From contig CM041465.1 in NCBI GenBank assembly GCA_023213395.1, forward strand, positions 16,678,001-16,742,000: a DNA stretch of 64,000 nucleotides, given 5' to 3'. A program made the translations under genes and the position numbers. Shown one piece after another: positions 54,737 to 64,000 of the stretch. The notes under the pieces were generated by a model. The model did not search any database and was not told the DNA's origin. It worked only from the letters and a program-made list of their open reading frames with translations. This DNA is from Cycas panzhihuaensis (taxonomy: Eukaryota > Cycadophyta). The first letter of the stretch is position 1. Every line of letters begins with the position of its first letter.

Positions 54737-57700
54737 TAGGTCTACTTTACTAATTCCTTTTTTATTAAGGTTATGGTGGTTACTAGGGTTGTTAAGGCTA
54801 TTGACCTTGATAGGAGGAAGTGCTAACTTAATGTGGTTGCTACTGAGTCGGTAGTTGATTTATCTCTTGTACAATATCCAAGGAGTCTAATTATTGAGTA
54901 AGACTTTGTAGTTGACTATGCTACTGAGTTGATTGTTGTGTAGTCTTACCTATCTCTGAGTTCTAAGATATAAATACAAGGGTTGAGTTAGAGGTGGATG
55001 TTACCCCTTATTAGTTGAAAATATTTTCTTCTCTTAGTAGGAGTCCCTCAAAGGTGATATAGTCTATCTTAGTATAATTATCATGGAGTTTGGAAATAAA
55101 ACTATTGTATTATATTAGGAGGATATTAAAAATATTAGATATAAGGTCATGGTCTGATGGAGGTTCTCTAAGGATTATTAGTTAATTTTCAATTATCATA
55201 ACTTTAGTTAGATGAATAGTAATATTTCTAGTAAAGGGAATAGCAAATAGATATGGTTTTAGAGTTCAGGATATTGACTAATCTTTCATCTCATAGAGGG
55301 CATATGGGATGGTCCAATCATTGTGAGAGGATTAATCTATTTCTATATTCTGATCTTCTTTGTCTTCTACCACTAAGCGTAGGAAGGATAAGTTTATATT
55401 GTCTTTAGCTTTAAAGTTAGCTAAGGAAATTGGATTAGGTGGAATTATGATGCTAGAATCATTAAGATCTTAGGTTGGTCTATAAGGGGATATCACTATT
55501 GATGTAGCTCTAATAGTCATTCATGATGAGTAGGATTTTCACTTGTTTCTTCTAAGCTATAAAGTTATTTAGGTCATTGAGTTTAATTATGTTTGATAAA
55601 AAAATTTATAATATCTTTTCTAAGTGTCCTTTAGTTTTGAGTTTTATTTGCTTATGTCATATCTACCTAAGGGCTATTACTAGAATTCTAAGTTTGTAGG
55701 TCTCCAAGCAAGCTCTCAGTTGCTATCCTGTCTAGTAGTGCCTACCTATAAGTTATAAACTAGGGATCTTACATGCTGGTACATGAAGTCAAGGCTCTAT
55801 ATATCTTAGTATATGGGCTACTAAGAAGGTCAAAGACCCCTCTGATTTATGGATCCACCTGTGCTAAACTTATGCCTAGTAATAGGTCTAACTAAGAACT
55901 CATAACCAAGCTACCCACCCCCTATGGGTCTAGCCTAGTCTCCAAACACTAATAAAAAGTTTCTCAACTCAACATGTAACTTTATACACCTTATAGCAAA
56001 TAATTTCCTTAGCAAATTAGAAAAATACCAAAGGCATGTATGAAGTGGTAACTTTAGGGGTCTTAATTATTCCCCTTATAAGGCTAATATAGTTATCTTA
56101 TTGATTCAATATTATCTTTCTAATCCTTTAAGTTTAATATAGATTTTAATGTGATTTGATTTATAATCAAGATTTTTTTAATAAGGAAAGCTAGAAAATT
56201 AAAGGAAATGCAAGAAATTAAAAGGAAATAAAGGGTTTAGAGAGCTCCTTCAAGGACTTACTCTAAGAAGATCCATCTCAATCCTTTAGAAAAACATCTA
56301 TAATAACCAAAGCACAAGCACTTTATTAGTGCAAAAAATAGATTAGAATATCCTACTAATAAATACTAATAGTAAATAGTATCAAAAAATCTTATGCAAA
56401 GTAGAAAATAGGCCTCCAAATGAAGAAATAAAGCTCAAGGTTACTCAAACAAGTAGGTCAACTTGAGTAGCTTGGAACTTCTATAAAATAGATTTAAATT
56501 AAGCTAAGAATGCTTCAAATTATAGCCCTCTAAGTCAACTTTCCAACAATCTATATGATGTCCAAATCTAACTTATGGTTAAAATGTTTTGAAGAAAACA
56601 ATGGTAGGTACCCCTTTAAGATAAAAAATAATGAGGATAAGGCTTAAGCCCCTTGAGCATTAGCCCCTAGTTACAGAGATGTAATATGTAACCACCTACA
56701 AAATTGCTAAGGGCTAGGCAAACCCAAATTTCTATCAAATACATCTTAAAGTTTTTGCATAATAAAAATTTATAAAAGATAATTAACTATTTTTTAGATC
56801 TGCCTATTTATGATGAACATATGATCATATGACTCCAAATATAATTGAATTAAATCCCTTGAGTATAGATTTGAACTAAAGAATCAAATAAAACTTGATT
56901 TAAACTTAACTTTATGAAAAATAAAGTTCAAAAATATCAAAATTTAAAAGGAATGTCTATTATGAAGCTCCACGACCTACGTGTAGAGGATGGGTGACTT
57001 TAGGTAACCTGCATGGTTAAATGAAGCCTGAAGATCAAATGTTCTTAATCTTTCTCACTCTTGATTACTTCTAATAAGGATGTAGTGACTAGATATGCCT
57101 ATTATAAGCTAAAATATGGACAAATAGGGTTGTACAAAGTGAAATAAATTGTTGGAGTGCACAAAGGAGTCACAAGTAAAACTAGAAAAAATCTCACTAA
57201 AATCTCCATGCAAAATCTTGGAACAATAGCAAAGCAGTTATATAGAGCTACTAGATTCATTGAAACTTCGCTTAGGAGAAAAATATAGCCTACATGAGAA
57301 AATTATGGTTGGAACTGGGGCTAAACAGACCCATTTTGGCAAAAAAATAGAGCCATGAGCTTTATCGTTCATAACAAGGCTAAAAACTTACATTATGGAG
57401 TTGATATAAACTAGAAAAAGACTGTAATAGCCTCAAATTGACTAAGGGCTATGAAATATTAATGAAAAACTTAGAAAATGATGGAATGAGGTGCCATTAT
57501 TTGTAAATAGACCTTAGTTTTCTCACCAAACTCACACAATATCAACTAAAAACTAATGAAATGTACTCTACTAACTTTGATACCATGATAAAACATAGGG
57601 TTTCAAAGATTTCCTTTGAAACTATGATGAAAGTATTAATCAACATTATGATACAAGTATGAGGCACTAAATGATAAAATAATAAATAAAACAAAGTATG

Positions 57701-58960
57701 CATAATGCAAAAGATGATAAAGAAATAGGAAAATGAACACCTTCCAAATTATTACATTAGTCATGAATACATACTTATAGTATATTTAACCTTATTCTTA
57801 ACTAATAGGGTGAATGAACCCTTAAGTCTACCAATATGGACATTTATATGAATATGTACATTTTATATGCATATATTATAATATCACAATTAGAAAAATA
57901 CCTACAAGTTAAAGAGGACACTTAACTAAATATATAAACCAACGTTAAACATTATGTTTTAATAGCCCCCCAATAATGTTTAATGTCACATCTCTATATT
58001 ATATAGAAATATGTATAACAAATGAAGATTAGCTCCATATATCACTAGTTATATATGTAAGTTACAAATGAAATCTATTAAAGTCCATATGAAGAAATGT
58101 CCATCTACAAGAATACATGGGTAACTAGCCATTACAACTACAAGTTGAATAGGAACCTCCTTTAGATACATGGTTCAATCAAATAATCAACTTCATTTTA
58201 GGAACAAGTCTACTTGGTAAAGTAGTTAAGTAGCTACATTCATAATCGAGGTAACCAATTTGTGGTTCCCTCATTCTTCTTTAAGGTAACTAATTCATAG
58301 ATCCTTCAAAGATAATAGCAAGAAATATACTTTTATGAAGTATCATTTACTAACTATCAATAATACAACTACCAATAAGCAAATACTAAATGTGATTTTA
58401 TAAAAACAACTTGCATAAGTATATAAGGGATTCTTAAGAGCTTTTAAACTATAAAAAATAAGTAATTTTTACTAAAATTTGAACCCAACATGCTTATTCT
58501 TTTACCATCTTGAAAAAATAATATTTATAACAGGAGTTATGATGCTTATAAGGAGGGTTTACCCTAGGTTTTTGGACTGGAAAAAGTACCTTCTAATAGA
58601 TTTAAAAAACATATAGAATGAAAAACAAGTTTAGGTTAGTTGGATACTTATAGCTAAAGTTATTGCTATTCAAAGTTGAGGAACTAAATCTACTTTCAAG
58701 ATAGGTGATAAAAGATAAGCAAAAGTTAAATATGCTATAATCCTTTCTTTATAGTGCTAAAATCCATAATTTGACCACTCAAGCTTTGAAAGATGAGTTA
58801 ATTTGTCTTAACTTTGCCATTGCTTCTTGAATAATTTTTTAATATACATCTTCAAACCCATTTACTTGCTTGTAAGATGATTGTGTACAAGAGAAACTTG
58901 GCTCAAAAATTGATTGACAGGATCTTCACCTCACCATAGTAGCTTGGATTCAACTCTATT
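54737..58960 (-). other. Copia-D gag 5' part and long leader, mostly unreadable
   Basis: Gag N-terminal sequence is probably present at about 54740-55480 but too decayed for a firm call. From about 55500 to 58960 no coding homology is seen. One LTR-like segment lies at 57586-57964 and is listed separately. The 4.2-kb distance is long for a Copia leader and may include an unrecognised insertion. Confidence 0.4.
57586..57964 (-). repeat. LTR-like segment flanked by PBS- and PPT-like motifs
   Basis: On the minus strand TTGGGGGGC (about 57965-57973) precedes TATTAAAACATAATG, and the segment ends ...CCCTATGTTTTATCA, directly followed by TGGTATCA (57578-57585). The two ends are partly inverted copies of each other. 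The termini, the PPT-like tract and the initiator-tRNA primer site together suggest a Copia LTR. No partner copy was found. Confidence 0.5.
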
Positions 58961-58961
58961 T

Positions 58962-58969
58962 TGATACCA
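58962..58969 (-). other. Primer-binding site of Copia-D
   Basis: TGGTATCA on the minus strand abuts the 5' LTR. The match to the initiator tRNA-Met site is limited to eight bases (AAATAG follows). Confidence 0.75.
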
Positions 58970-59354
58970 TAAGAAAATAAGTAGGAGGATCTAACATGAG
59001 TGCATTTATATTAAAATATAAAAAATATATTACAAATATCAAAGAATAAGAGGAAATATATGCAACTAAGATGAACAAATACTACAAGTAAATTTGTTGC
59101 ACCCTGTAGCTCTATTTTGGTAGAGCTTCAACATATTAAATCAACCAATGTATAAAGTATAGGGTAAATGCTCAATATGTAGGTAATACACCCTATATTT
59201 ACAATGATTTAATTGGTCCACATGTTGGAACAAATGGGGGACCTAACCAATCTTTACAATATGATTAAATTACATAAAAGGGTCACCTAAAATATAATTC
59301 ACACAAATATATAAATGATTATAATGTAATAAAGGGTCGTTACAAGTTTTAATA
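58970..59354 (-). repeat. Copia-D 5' LTR (385 bp)
   Basis: It aligns over its full length with 47862-48248. The termini are mutated (TG to TA on the plus-strand left side, CA to TA on the right). It is flanked outside by GTACT. Confidence 0.9.
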
Positions 59355-59359
59355 GTACT
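59355..59359. other. Target site duplication of Copia-D, right copy
   Basis: GTACT, identical to 47857-47861. Confidence 0.85.
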
Positions 59360-59901
59360 TTCATAATTTGAGATTAGATTTATAAATAGAACTTGTAGCC
59401 TCTAAGTATTCTTAGAAACTCACACTTGTAATCACGGTTTTATTGTAGTTTTTATTAATATGTTAAGTATAAACATAGTTGATTACATTCTATCAATTAT
59501 AAAAACTAAATAGAAAAAATTATGTAATATATAAGTTTAAAATATCCAATATCTTAGCTCTAAAAAGATTAATAAAAATAGTTGAAAGTAAGAAAACTAA
59601 GATAATTTTGATAAACCTGTAAGTAATAATGACTACTAAAGAAACCTCTATAACTTTAATAGTTACACTGAAGATGTAAAAGACTGGGAGGATTAAGATC
59701 AAGAGACACCCATAATTATTGGTTTTTCTATTATAGTTGAATTTATTCCATACCTATAAGGCAAAATAACATTAGTAAAAGTATGGGAAACACTAAAAGA
59801 TCTATATGATTTTATCTTTATCCGTTTATAAAGACTTAAGGAGATTAGAGATCAGCTAATTATCATTAGTGAGAAAGTTAAGGAGAGAGAACTTATGAGC
59901 A
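59360..59901 (+). pseudogene. gag: Copia-E gag relic
   Basis: From about 59640 the plus strand reads EDVKDWED, VWETLKDLYDFIF and RLKEIRDQLIIISEKVKERE before being cut at 59901. The second block is the UBN2 gag motif LKE.RDQL..IGEKV.D.EL. The part before 59640 may be its leader. The rest of the element was either displaced beyond the window by Tat-E or lost. Confidence 0.7.
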
Positions 59902-62900
59902 TGTTTCCCACCAGCCTAGAATGGAATGGGTGCCACCACACAAGTGAGATTAGGTATACATTTTGTCCCTTGCATTTTATTGCATATTTACAGTTATTAT
60001 AGTATGTGATACTTGTATGCTTATATACTTGCTTAATTGCTTGGATTGTTGGCTCAATCCCCTTACCTGTATATGTACTCTTGCCTATGATGACTAGGAC
60101 TCTAATCTAATGGCATTATTGAGCTCTAGTGGTAAGGCCCAATTGGCAACATGTCTGTCACGTGCCTCCATAACTTAGCATGAGTGACTCTTGGCTTACT
60201 TTGCACCTTCTTATAACATCTTTCCCCCTTTGTCATACCTCGCCTATCTTTTTGATTTGCCAAGGATAGTCTATTGACATCCCTAGAGGAAAGATAACCC
60301 CTTTTATTACTCATTATGTATGAGGCCCATTTGTAAACTACATTGATGTTAATTGTTTAGGCTTAATTTACACCTCAACATCCTTGATTACCATTGTTTA
60401 TTAAGTTCTGGCTCATTTCGATGGGTTTCTCACATATTTCTACCATTGTATAGCTTGTGAAATGACCCAAATCTAATTTATTAACCTCTAAGGAGGAATT
60501 AAGGCCCTCAACAGTCATCTCCCTTTATGTTTCATCGATATTTGCTAGCATTTATCATTTTTTATTAATTTCTATAGTTCTATTATTGGCCCACCTAGTT
60601 TTTTGTCTACCATACCTTGATAATTGCACCCTATTTTTATATTCATAATAGCACTAATATATTCATGGTGTTATTAATATGTTCGCAGTGTGACTATTAT
60701 GAGCTTAGAAGTTGGCAGAAATGACTAAATTTACATTTAATACAGCCCTAATATGAGATCTAGCCTTCGTACCAGCCTAGATCATGGCCTAATTGTCCTA
60801 AGAGGCTAATAGAACTTAAAGACCAAAATCCAAACTCATTATTCATCATCTATAATGAGGATTCTTCACTCTTGAGCTCTCTTCCAGGCTATTTTCTGTA
60901 CTACTCTTCTCTATACATATAGGGAATCCAAAAATAACATTTTTAATAAGCAAGTAAGAGGAAACCAATACTTCAAAGGTAAGATATCATCCCCAATCTT
61001 CTACCATATCCAAGGAGATACTTCCCTTCATCATTAAGGATTTCTTCTCTAAAAACTTGCTTCCTCAAGAAAATTCTCAACTTCCACATATATTCTCTCC
61101 TTCCAAATGGGTAAGCCCATTTTATTTTAGTTTCTTCTTACCAATATCTTTATTTTGCTATGGTTATCTCACCATTTTCTATGTGTTTTGTTGGATCTAT
61201 TATTTAAAGCCAATTTCATGGACATTTAGTGGATTTTCTTGTGTGAATTTGAGGCAACACCTCCCTTTTACCATAAAACCATTATTTCACCCTCAACCAC
61301 TAGTTAATGGTAGGTGGAGTGCTTGACCAACCAAGGGAGATTGTAGGAAGGCTAATAGGCTTGAGTTATAACTCTAAAGATGACCATTTACTTGGGTAAA
61401 CCCCTCCCCTAAGCTATAAATAATCTTACTGTACTTTAGCATAGGTAGTGCAACATTTTTAGTTATAAAACATGCGACATACTTTTGTGACTTGATATCC
61501 TGCCTCAAAATACCAAACCAAATTGCCAATTAAGTATGAGGTACCTATAGCCATTTTGGAGACATCACCCTATAAAGGAGCTCTGCCATCATGAGGCAAC
61601 TCCCCTCTCCTTTTCTCCCTATTTCTCCCAATAGTTGCATAGTGAGGTTGTAAGCAACAAAAATAATATTTGATTTTGGTTTCATTGTTGTACATTAAAA
61701 ATATATATACTAATAGTATTTTATTTAAATATGTATGTATGTGTGTGTATCTTTTCTTGTAGAGAGGTCTCCTATCCCTTGTATAGGTTGAAGACCGCTT
61801 CATAAACTAAGCAACACCTTACAAAAGGTAACACCACTTCATAATAGTTGTTGTTTATTTCTAGTTCATTACTTTATTTTCTTTTGAATTGTGCATTTGT
61901 TGACTTAGAGTTTGGGGAAGGTAAGGAAAACCCACTTAGAATTTAAGGAAGGTAAGGAAGCCCCTCTCTTCACCTTCAACAACATCCATAATAACAAAGG
62001 AAGCAACGTCACTAACAAGGGAGATATACAAGGGAAAGCTATGCTACACCACTAAACATCATAGAATTGGGTGCACTTCATTAAACTCCCCTTCTTCTTG
62101 CCCTTTTCTCCCTTTTTCCTAAAAGAGAAATTTACAAAAAATAAAAGTATTTGTTTCTTTCCTTTCATGGCATATGCATCTCATGTAGGAGAAAATCATA
62201 ACATAGGCAAGTTGTGTTTCCTTTTTCTCTTACATTTAAAAAGGAGATTTTGCATCCTCCCTTCTTCCAACCTTGCATGATGCATGTGAAGAAAAATTCA
62301 TAAAGCATTAAAAACACCTTTTACATAAATAGAAAATGTTTTGCATATTATTTTTCATTTGTTGCATTAAAGGAAAAACTTAGTTGAAAATTGATAGTTG
62401 CAACATTCTCTCATTATTTCTTTCTTACATCTTGAACTTGGCTCCTAGATGAAAAGGAAAGGAGAGTTATAGAGAGAGAGATAGTGAATTATATGTTTAT
62501 TGCCCATTCATTTTATTTTATAGACCTCACAACCATTATCCCATAAAACTAAACCATATTCTAACAAAAAATAATAAACTTAAACACCACTTCTCCTCTC
62601 CTTGAAACCTAAGCAGGGTCTATAAATCAATTACAAATAAATGGTTGCTAATTCTCTTCTTATTCCAAAATTAACACCCAAAACCCTAACCCCTAAAGGT
62701 AATCCTTTAGGACATAAACGAACCATCCCAAACCATTTTTCCTTCAACTCATTCCATTACTTTAGCCTCCTTTCTCAAAAGGAGCTTTTCTTTCTCTATT
62801 ATTTCCTTTCTGAAGGGAAACCTCTTATCTCTTCCCTTCCCCTCAAGGATAGGAGAGCTTTTCTTAAGCTACTCGATAACCTAAGGATATAGCCACTTCT

Positions 62901-63082
62901 TATTCTATTCATCATTTCTAACCCTTTAAAGTAGAAAAAGGCTACATGTTGTCGTGTTCCTCGAATCTTGTATTCTAGTGCATGGATGCCCTTCGAGGGT
63001 GACCTTGACCTACCTTATACCTCTAGGCATTGCATCTAATCAAAGCGTAATAGATCCTCATAGATTTGTAGGTGTAATTCCA
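59902..63082 (+). repeat. Tat-E 5' LTR (about 3.2 kb)
   Basis: It starts TGTTTCCCACCAGCC and ends TAGGTGTAATTCCA, matching the end of the solo LTR (TAGATGTGATTCCA). Collinear landmarks include 'gcctatgatgact' near 60084 and 'ggggaaggtaagg' near 61914. A primer-site-like sequence follows directly. The five bases before it are GAGCA; the matching duplication would lie beyond the window. Confidence 0.83.
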
Positions 63083-63101
63083 CTAACGACCATATTGGGG
63101 A
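63083..63101 (+). other. Degenerate primer-binding site of Tat-E
   Basis: CTAACGACCATATTGGGGAA resembles the Tat primer site TGGCGACTC..CTGGGGAA, with TGG changed to TAA at the start. It lies immediately after the LTR end, which supports the LTR boundary. Confidence 0.6.
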
Positions 63102-64000
63102 ATGCCAGTTAGGAAACCTAAGCATCCTTTTAGTTTTTTAGTATAGCTTCCTTCTTCTTACTACCCTTGTAATGTGTTGAGTAACCTCAACATATTGTTC
63201 TAAACTATTTATGCTTTCTCTTCCATAGCCCCTTGGACAAGGCATGGATGTGATGCTTTTCTCATCACTTGCATGGCCTTTCTCCCATAGTGGAAGAGCC
63301 CCTTTATTCTTCTGTCCCCTTGTATAATTCTGAATCAATGATGGAGGGTTTTTCTTCAGACTAGGAATATCACACCTTTATTTTTTAGTCCTACCCTCAA
63401 ACCTCTTATTTCCCTCAGGATCTTACCCAAGAAGGCAAGGATCCCATGAACTACCTGGATGATCAATCCCATCTAGAATCTCGTTCCTATCCTACACATG
63501 ATGTACAGGCTTCCTACCCCATGGATTACTTTCATCTTAGTGAGAGAGTCTATGAGGAGTGATTTCTGGGTTCTGCCTAGCCTAAGGAGAAATCCACCTT
63601 GTGTGAATAGGTTGGAACTCCTCCTGAAAATGTAGTATAAGTATCTTAATAATATTTTAAAGCCACATATACCCAACCACATTTGAAGTGGTTGGAAGGC
63701 CTCCTTCATAGTGTTTCCCTACCTTCTTCTATATCTATGCCTTCTACTTCACCTCCACCTTTCTTTCATCGATGGCAAGACCTCCTCCTATTGTCTCCTC
63801 ATTTGTGGGTGTTTCCTCTGCTCAAGGGATGCCCAAGGCATGTCAATCTCTTAGATCAAGTTAAGCATGCCTCCTCCAAGCCAAACAACCATATCACAAC
63901 CCACTGTGGTACATACCTCTTTCAGTTGACTAAGAGCACCACCCCTTCAACTATTGAGAAAACTAGGTTCAAATAACCAAAAATCACCACTAAGATCTAA
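63102..64000 (+). pseudogene. Tat-E pre-gag region
   Basis: No domain is recognised. From about 63420 the plus strand reads DLTQEGKDPMNYLDDQSHLE, SRSYPTHDVQASYPMDYFHL, then stops. The frame 63683-63976 (97 codons, starting MKWLEGLLHSV) is Ser/Pro-rich and open to near the edge. Similarity to SYIESLEFQAHDTYVYPYED in the Tat-A pre-gag suggests a shared coding region upstream of gag. Confidence 0.45.

Larger units (their letters stand above)
47862..59354 (-). mobile_element. Copia-D: full-length but old Ty1/Copia element
   Basis: Bounded by LTRs at 47862-48248 and 58970-59354 and by GTACT duplications. The minus strand has primer site, long leader, gag with heptad repeat, protease, integrase, RT, RNase H and polypurine tract. 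LTR divergence is roughly one base in five by eye, so it is old. The total of 11.5 kb includes a 2.6-kb solo Tat LTR in RNase H and possibly another LTR-like insertion in the leader. Confidence 0.92.
59902..64000 (+). mobile_element. Tat-E: Ty3/Gypsy (Tat-type) element, cut by the window edge
   Basis: A 5' LTR, primer-site-like sequence and pre-gag region are present; the rest lies to the right of the window. It is the same LTR family as Tat-C and the solo LTR. It is inserted in the Copia-E gag relic. Confidence 0.75.

Noticed and set aside
1-64000. Host protein-coding, tRNA or rRNA genes
   Set aside because: No exon-like conserved domain outside retrotransposon families and no cloverleaf-like box A/box B pair was noticed by eye. 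A tRNA scan and a protein search would be decisive, and I could not run them.

Overview
The window looks like nuclear intergenic DNA from a land plant with a large, repeat-rich genome. It is AT-rich and carries many nested, decaying LTR retrotransposons of both plant superfamilies (Ty1/Copia and Ty3/Gypsy). I find no intact host gene, rRNA, tRNA or CRISPR array. The species cannot be named from the sequence. A gymnosperm or another plant with slow repeat turnover would fit, but that is a guess. Nearly every open frame above 60 codons is a fragment of a broken retrotransposon polyprotein or a shadow of one.

Layout, with names used only here. Copia-A (+, about 1.3-5.8 kb) has gag, PR, IN, RT and RH relics and one LTR. 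Tat-A (Ty3/Gypsy, -, about 19.2 down to 7.5 kb) runs pre-gag, gag, PR, RT, RH, IN and a second RNase H, followed by an antisense plant-mobile-domain (PMD) frame. Tat-B (-, about 24.2 down to 19.8 kb) keeps RH, IN and an antisense PMD frame. Tat-C (+, 24.2-42.8 kb) has RT, RH, IN, an antisense PMD frame, a second RNase H, a polypurine tract and a 3' LTR of about 3.3 kb. Its RT is split by Copia-B (-, 24503-32121), a young insertion with 297-bp LTRs and a TTAAC target duplication. Copia-C (+, about 44.0-46.6 kb) is an IN-RT-RH-LTR relic. Copia-D (-, 47862-59354) has a GTACT duplication and is itself split in its RNase H by a 2.6-kb solo LTR of the Tat-C family (48718-51333, GTATC duplication). 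Copia-E (+, about 59.5-59.9 kb) is a gag relic cut by the 5' LTR of Tat-E (59902-63082), whose internal region leaves the window at the right edge.

The layers give a relative history. The oldest are Copia-A, Copia-C, Copia-E and the Tat elements with many stops. Copia-D landed in or near the 5' part of Copia-E, and a Tat element then landed in Copia-D and recombined to a solo LTR. The youngest visible event is Copia-B in the Tat-C RT, with 294 of 297 LTR bases identical. Decay is dominated by changes that look like C-to-T on one strand or the other: CAG/CAA become TAG/TAA and catalytic Asp becomes Asn.

The most interesting system is the Tat group. Three separate copies each carry a PMD coding frame downstream of integrase and antisense to pol. 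Two also carry a second RNase H, whose place relative to the PMD frame differs between copies. A second notable item is a 14-copy in-frame heptad repeat (21-bp minisatellite) in the Copia-D gag.
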